In this document: one piece after another, positions 5,449 to 7,011 of the stretch
Layout of the letters: each line of letters starts with the position of its first letter
How positions within the stretch are numbered: the stretch's first letter is position 1
Origin: Chloroflexota bacterium
Lineage (GTDB): Bacteria > Chloroflexota > Anaerolineae > Anaerolineales > Anaerolineaceae
Length of the DNA stretch: 7,011 nt
Reading direction: 5' to 3'
Assembly: GCA_012797215.1 (NCBI GenBank)
Contig: JAAZPN010000079.1
Span: 1 to 7,011 of the forward strand
Program-made: the position numbers and the translations under genes
Notes under the pieces: model-generated
What the model was told of the DNA's origin: nothing
The model's database searches: none
What the model saw: only the letters and a program-made list of their open reading frames with translations

Positions 5449-6027
5449 AATAACACTCCCACAATGATCGTCGGCTTGGGAAACCCCGGCCTGCAGTACC
5501 GTTACACTCGCCATAACGCGGGATTCATGGTGGCGCAAGCCTTGGCGGAAAAGCTCGAATTCAACCTGAAGCGCATCAAGTTTCGCTGTCAGATTGGCGA
5601 CGGAAAGCTGGATGGCATTCCGTTGATCATCGCCAAACCGCTGACTTATATGAATGATTCCGGCAGCGCAGTCTCTTCCCTCCTGCGTTACTTCAAGGTT
5701 CCATTGGAGCGGCTTCTGGTAATTCATGATGATCTTGATTTACCGCTGGGAATGCTGCGATTACGCCCTGGGGGAGGCAGCGCGGGGCAGCGCGGAATGC
5801 AGTCCATTACAGACAAGCTGGGCACTAATGCTTTCCCGCGTTTGCGTTTTGGCATTGGCAGGCCTCCTGGCAGGATGGATCCAGCGGATTATGTGCTAGA
5901 AAAATTCAGTGCTTCTGAGCAGGAATTGCTCAAAATGACGCTCGACCAGGCCGCAGCGGCTGCCATGACCTTCATTCGTGAGGGTTTGGAAAAGGCAATG
6001 AACCAATACAATGGTGAAGTCGGCTGA
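5425..6027 (+). CDS. pth: Peptidyl-tRNA hydrolase
   Basis: Cleaves the ester bond of peptidyl-tRNAs that fall off the ribosome and recycles tRNA; cytosolic and usually essential. From ATG 5425 it has 200 residues. Motifs: MIVGLGNPG at 14-22 with N20, the catalytic H30 in TRHNAGF, KPLTYMNDSG at 71-80 with N77, and IHDDLDLPLG at 100-109 with the D103 region. Then comes GGGSAGQRGMQSI at 117-129, and finally GIGRPPGRMDPADYVLEKF at 143-161. The usual GHNG of the substrate groove reads GQRG here (Q122, R123). The start is uncertain: TTG 5416, ATG 5425, ATG 5440 and ATG 5464 are all in frame, none with a Shine-Dalgarno site; the family often has only a few residues before the IVGLGNPG strand. Its 3' end overlaps mfd by 17 nt. 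Confidence 0.95.
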   Translation: MDNFRMDNNNTPTMIVGLGNPGLQYRYTRHNAGFMVAQALAEKLEFNLKRIKFRCQIGDGKLDGIPLIIAKPLTYMNDSGSAVSSLLRYFKVPLERLLVIHDDLDLPLGMLRLRPGGGSAGQRGMQSITDKLGTNAFPRLRFGIGRPPGRMDPADYVLEKFSASEQELLKMTLDQAAAAAMTFIREGLEKAMNQYNGEVG

Positions 6028-7011
6028 CCATCCACTCCTCAAGCACCTGAGCAGTCTTCAAGCTTATCAGGACCTGCTTTCCCATCTTTCAGAAGGGCAG
6101 TTTCAGGATTCTGAGCGCTTTGGGATGGGACTTCCGCGGGCTTCCCGGCTGGCGCTCCTGGCTGCTCTGCGGGCGGATTTGGAAGTTCCAGTTTTGCTGC
6201 TTACCAACCGCGCTGACCGCGCCTTGGGATTGTTTGATGAACTAAACTTCTGGTTGGGGTCTGAGCGGAATTTTTACTTCCCGGAACCTAACCCGCTCTT
6301 CTACGAAGCGCTGCCCTGGTCGGAGTCCACGCGTAAAGAACGACTCATAGTGCTTTCGGAACTGGCAAAACTGCTCCTGCCCGGTGTCGAGAAGGACATC
6401 GTTCCTCCCGTGGTTGTTGCTCCCATCCGCGCGGTGATGACGCGCACTATCCCCCGCCGTGAATTCTTGCGTGGCAGCCTGCGCCTGAAGGTAGGCGATA
6501 AACGCGACCTTCAGGAGATTATTCAAACCTGGGTGGGTTTGGGGTATCAATACAGCAATATCGTGGTGCAAAGCGGACAGTTTTCCCGCCGAGGCGGCAT
6601 CCTTGATATCTGGTCTCCTTCCGAAGCGCTGCCTGTACGGGTGGAATTCTTCGGGGATGAGATTGACACGCTGCGGCAGTTCAATCCTGCGACGCAGCGC
6701 ACGCTTACCAAGCTTGAGAGCACATTAATATTCCCGGCCTCAGAAGCGATGCCTTCTGCGGCCGAAAAGCTGGGCATACCACTCACGAATTTAAGCGAAT
6801 TCCACTTACCCGAGATTTACGCGTTTCCATCGAGTCTGATGGATTACTTGCCAGATAATGCCCTTATTCTGCTGGATGGTGAGGAATTCATTACCGCCGC
6901 GGTAAATGATATTGAAGAAGAATCCATAGCGCGTTTTAACGCTTTAGTGGAACAGCAAACCCTTTCACCAGATTTCCCTTTGCCGTACATCACCTGGTCC
7001 GAAATTGAAGA
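6011..7011 (+). CDS. mfd: Transcription-repair coupling factor Mfd, N-terminal part (3' end cut by window)
   Basis: Mfd removes RNA polymerase stalled at DNA lesions and recruits the UvrABC excision system. Only the first 333 residues are in the window; the full family is about 1100-1200 residues. This part matches the UvrB-like module: FPEPNPLFYEALPW at about 92-105, FSRRGGILDIW at 191-201, and VRVEFFGDEIDTLRQF at 209-224 followed by the P-A-T-Q-R segment and FPASEA. The polymerase-interaction domain, the helicase motifs and the UvrA-binding C terminus lie beyond the right edge and cannot be checked. The start is fixed within narrow limits: an in-frame TGA at 5999-6001 leaves only ATG 6011 and GTG 6014. 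The ATG lies 17 nt inside pth in another frame and has only a poor upstream AAGG, so translation is probably coupled to pth. Confidence 0.93.
   Translation, partial: MVKSADHPLLKHLSSLQAYQDLLSHLSEGQFQDSERFGMGLPRASRLALLAALRADLEVPVLLLTNRADRALGLFDELNFWLGSERNFYFPEPNPLFYEALPWSESTRKERLIVLSELAKLLLPGVEKDIVPPVVVAPIRAVMTRTIPRREFLRGSLRLKVGDKRDLQEIIQTWVGLGYQYSNIVVQSGQFSRRGGILDIWSPSEALPVRVEFFGDEIDTLRQFNPATQRTLTKLESTLIFPASEAMPSAAEKLGIPLTNLSEFHLPEIYAFPSSLMDYLPDNALILLDGEEFITAAVNDIEEESIARFNALVEQQTLSPDFPLPYITWSEIE

Noticed and set aside
5323..5727. 134-codon minus-strand frame overlapping the start of pth
   Set aside because: It is antisense to well-supported pth motifs, and its product shows no recognisable features.

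Overview
The window looks like a housekeeping segment of a moderately GC-rich bacterial chromosome. The protein sequences, several start codons lacking Shine-Dalgarno sites, and the unassigned 317-residue protein resemble Chloroflexota (Anaerolineae-like bacteria). That placement is an inference from sequence style, not a search result. I see no mobile element, CRISPR array, rRNA, tRNA, phage gene or recognisable defence system.

Layout. On the minus strand, reading leftward from about 2160, lie folD (bifunctional methylene-THF dehydrogenase/cyclohydrolase) and, 25 bp downstream, a metal-dependent amidohydrolase of the 8-oxoguanine deaminase/hydroxyatrazine hydrolase type. The amidohydrolase runs off the left edge. 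From about 2186 everything reads rightward: udk (uridine kinase) overlapping a DedA/VTT-type membrane protein; rsmG (16S rRNA G527 methyltransferase, GTG start); a 317-residue protein of unknown function with a C-terminal membrane anchor; a gene-free stretch of about 270 bp holding a structured, probably non-coding RNA; then pth (peptidyl-tRNA hydrolase) overlapping mfd (transcription-repair coupling factor), cut by the right edge.

How the genes fit together. folD and the deaminase share a leftward transcript and both touch one-carbon/purine metabolism. udk is nucleotide salvage. rsmG and pth serve translation, and mfd serves DNA repair at stalled RNA polymerase. These are common core functions with short spacers, and overlaps (udk/DedA, pth/mfd) suggest translational coupling.

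Points most worth a second look: (1) a TANNNT -10-like box sits 6-7 nt before the start codons of udk, rsmG and the 317-aa gene, and less clearly pth, as expected for leaderless mRNAs; (2) the folD/udk spacer is built on a perfect 7-bp inverted repeat whose two arms each contain a consensus TATAAT, so it looks like a symmetric divergent promoter; (3) the foldable segment at about 5229-5346; (4) the tail-anchored 317-aa protein; (5) a GQRG variant in Pth where GHNG is usual. I found no clearly new multi-gene system.
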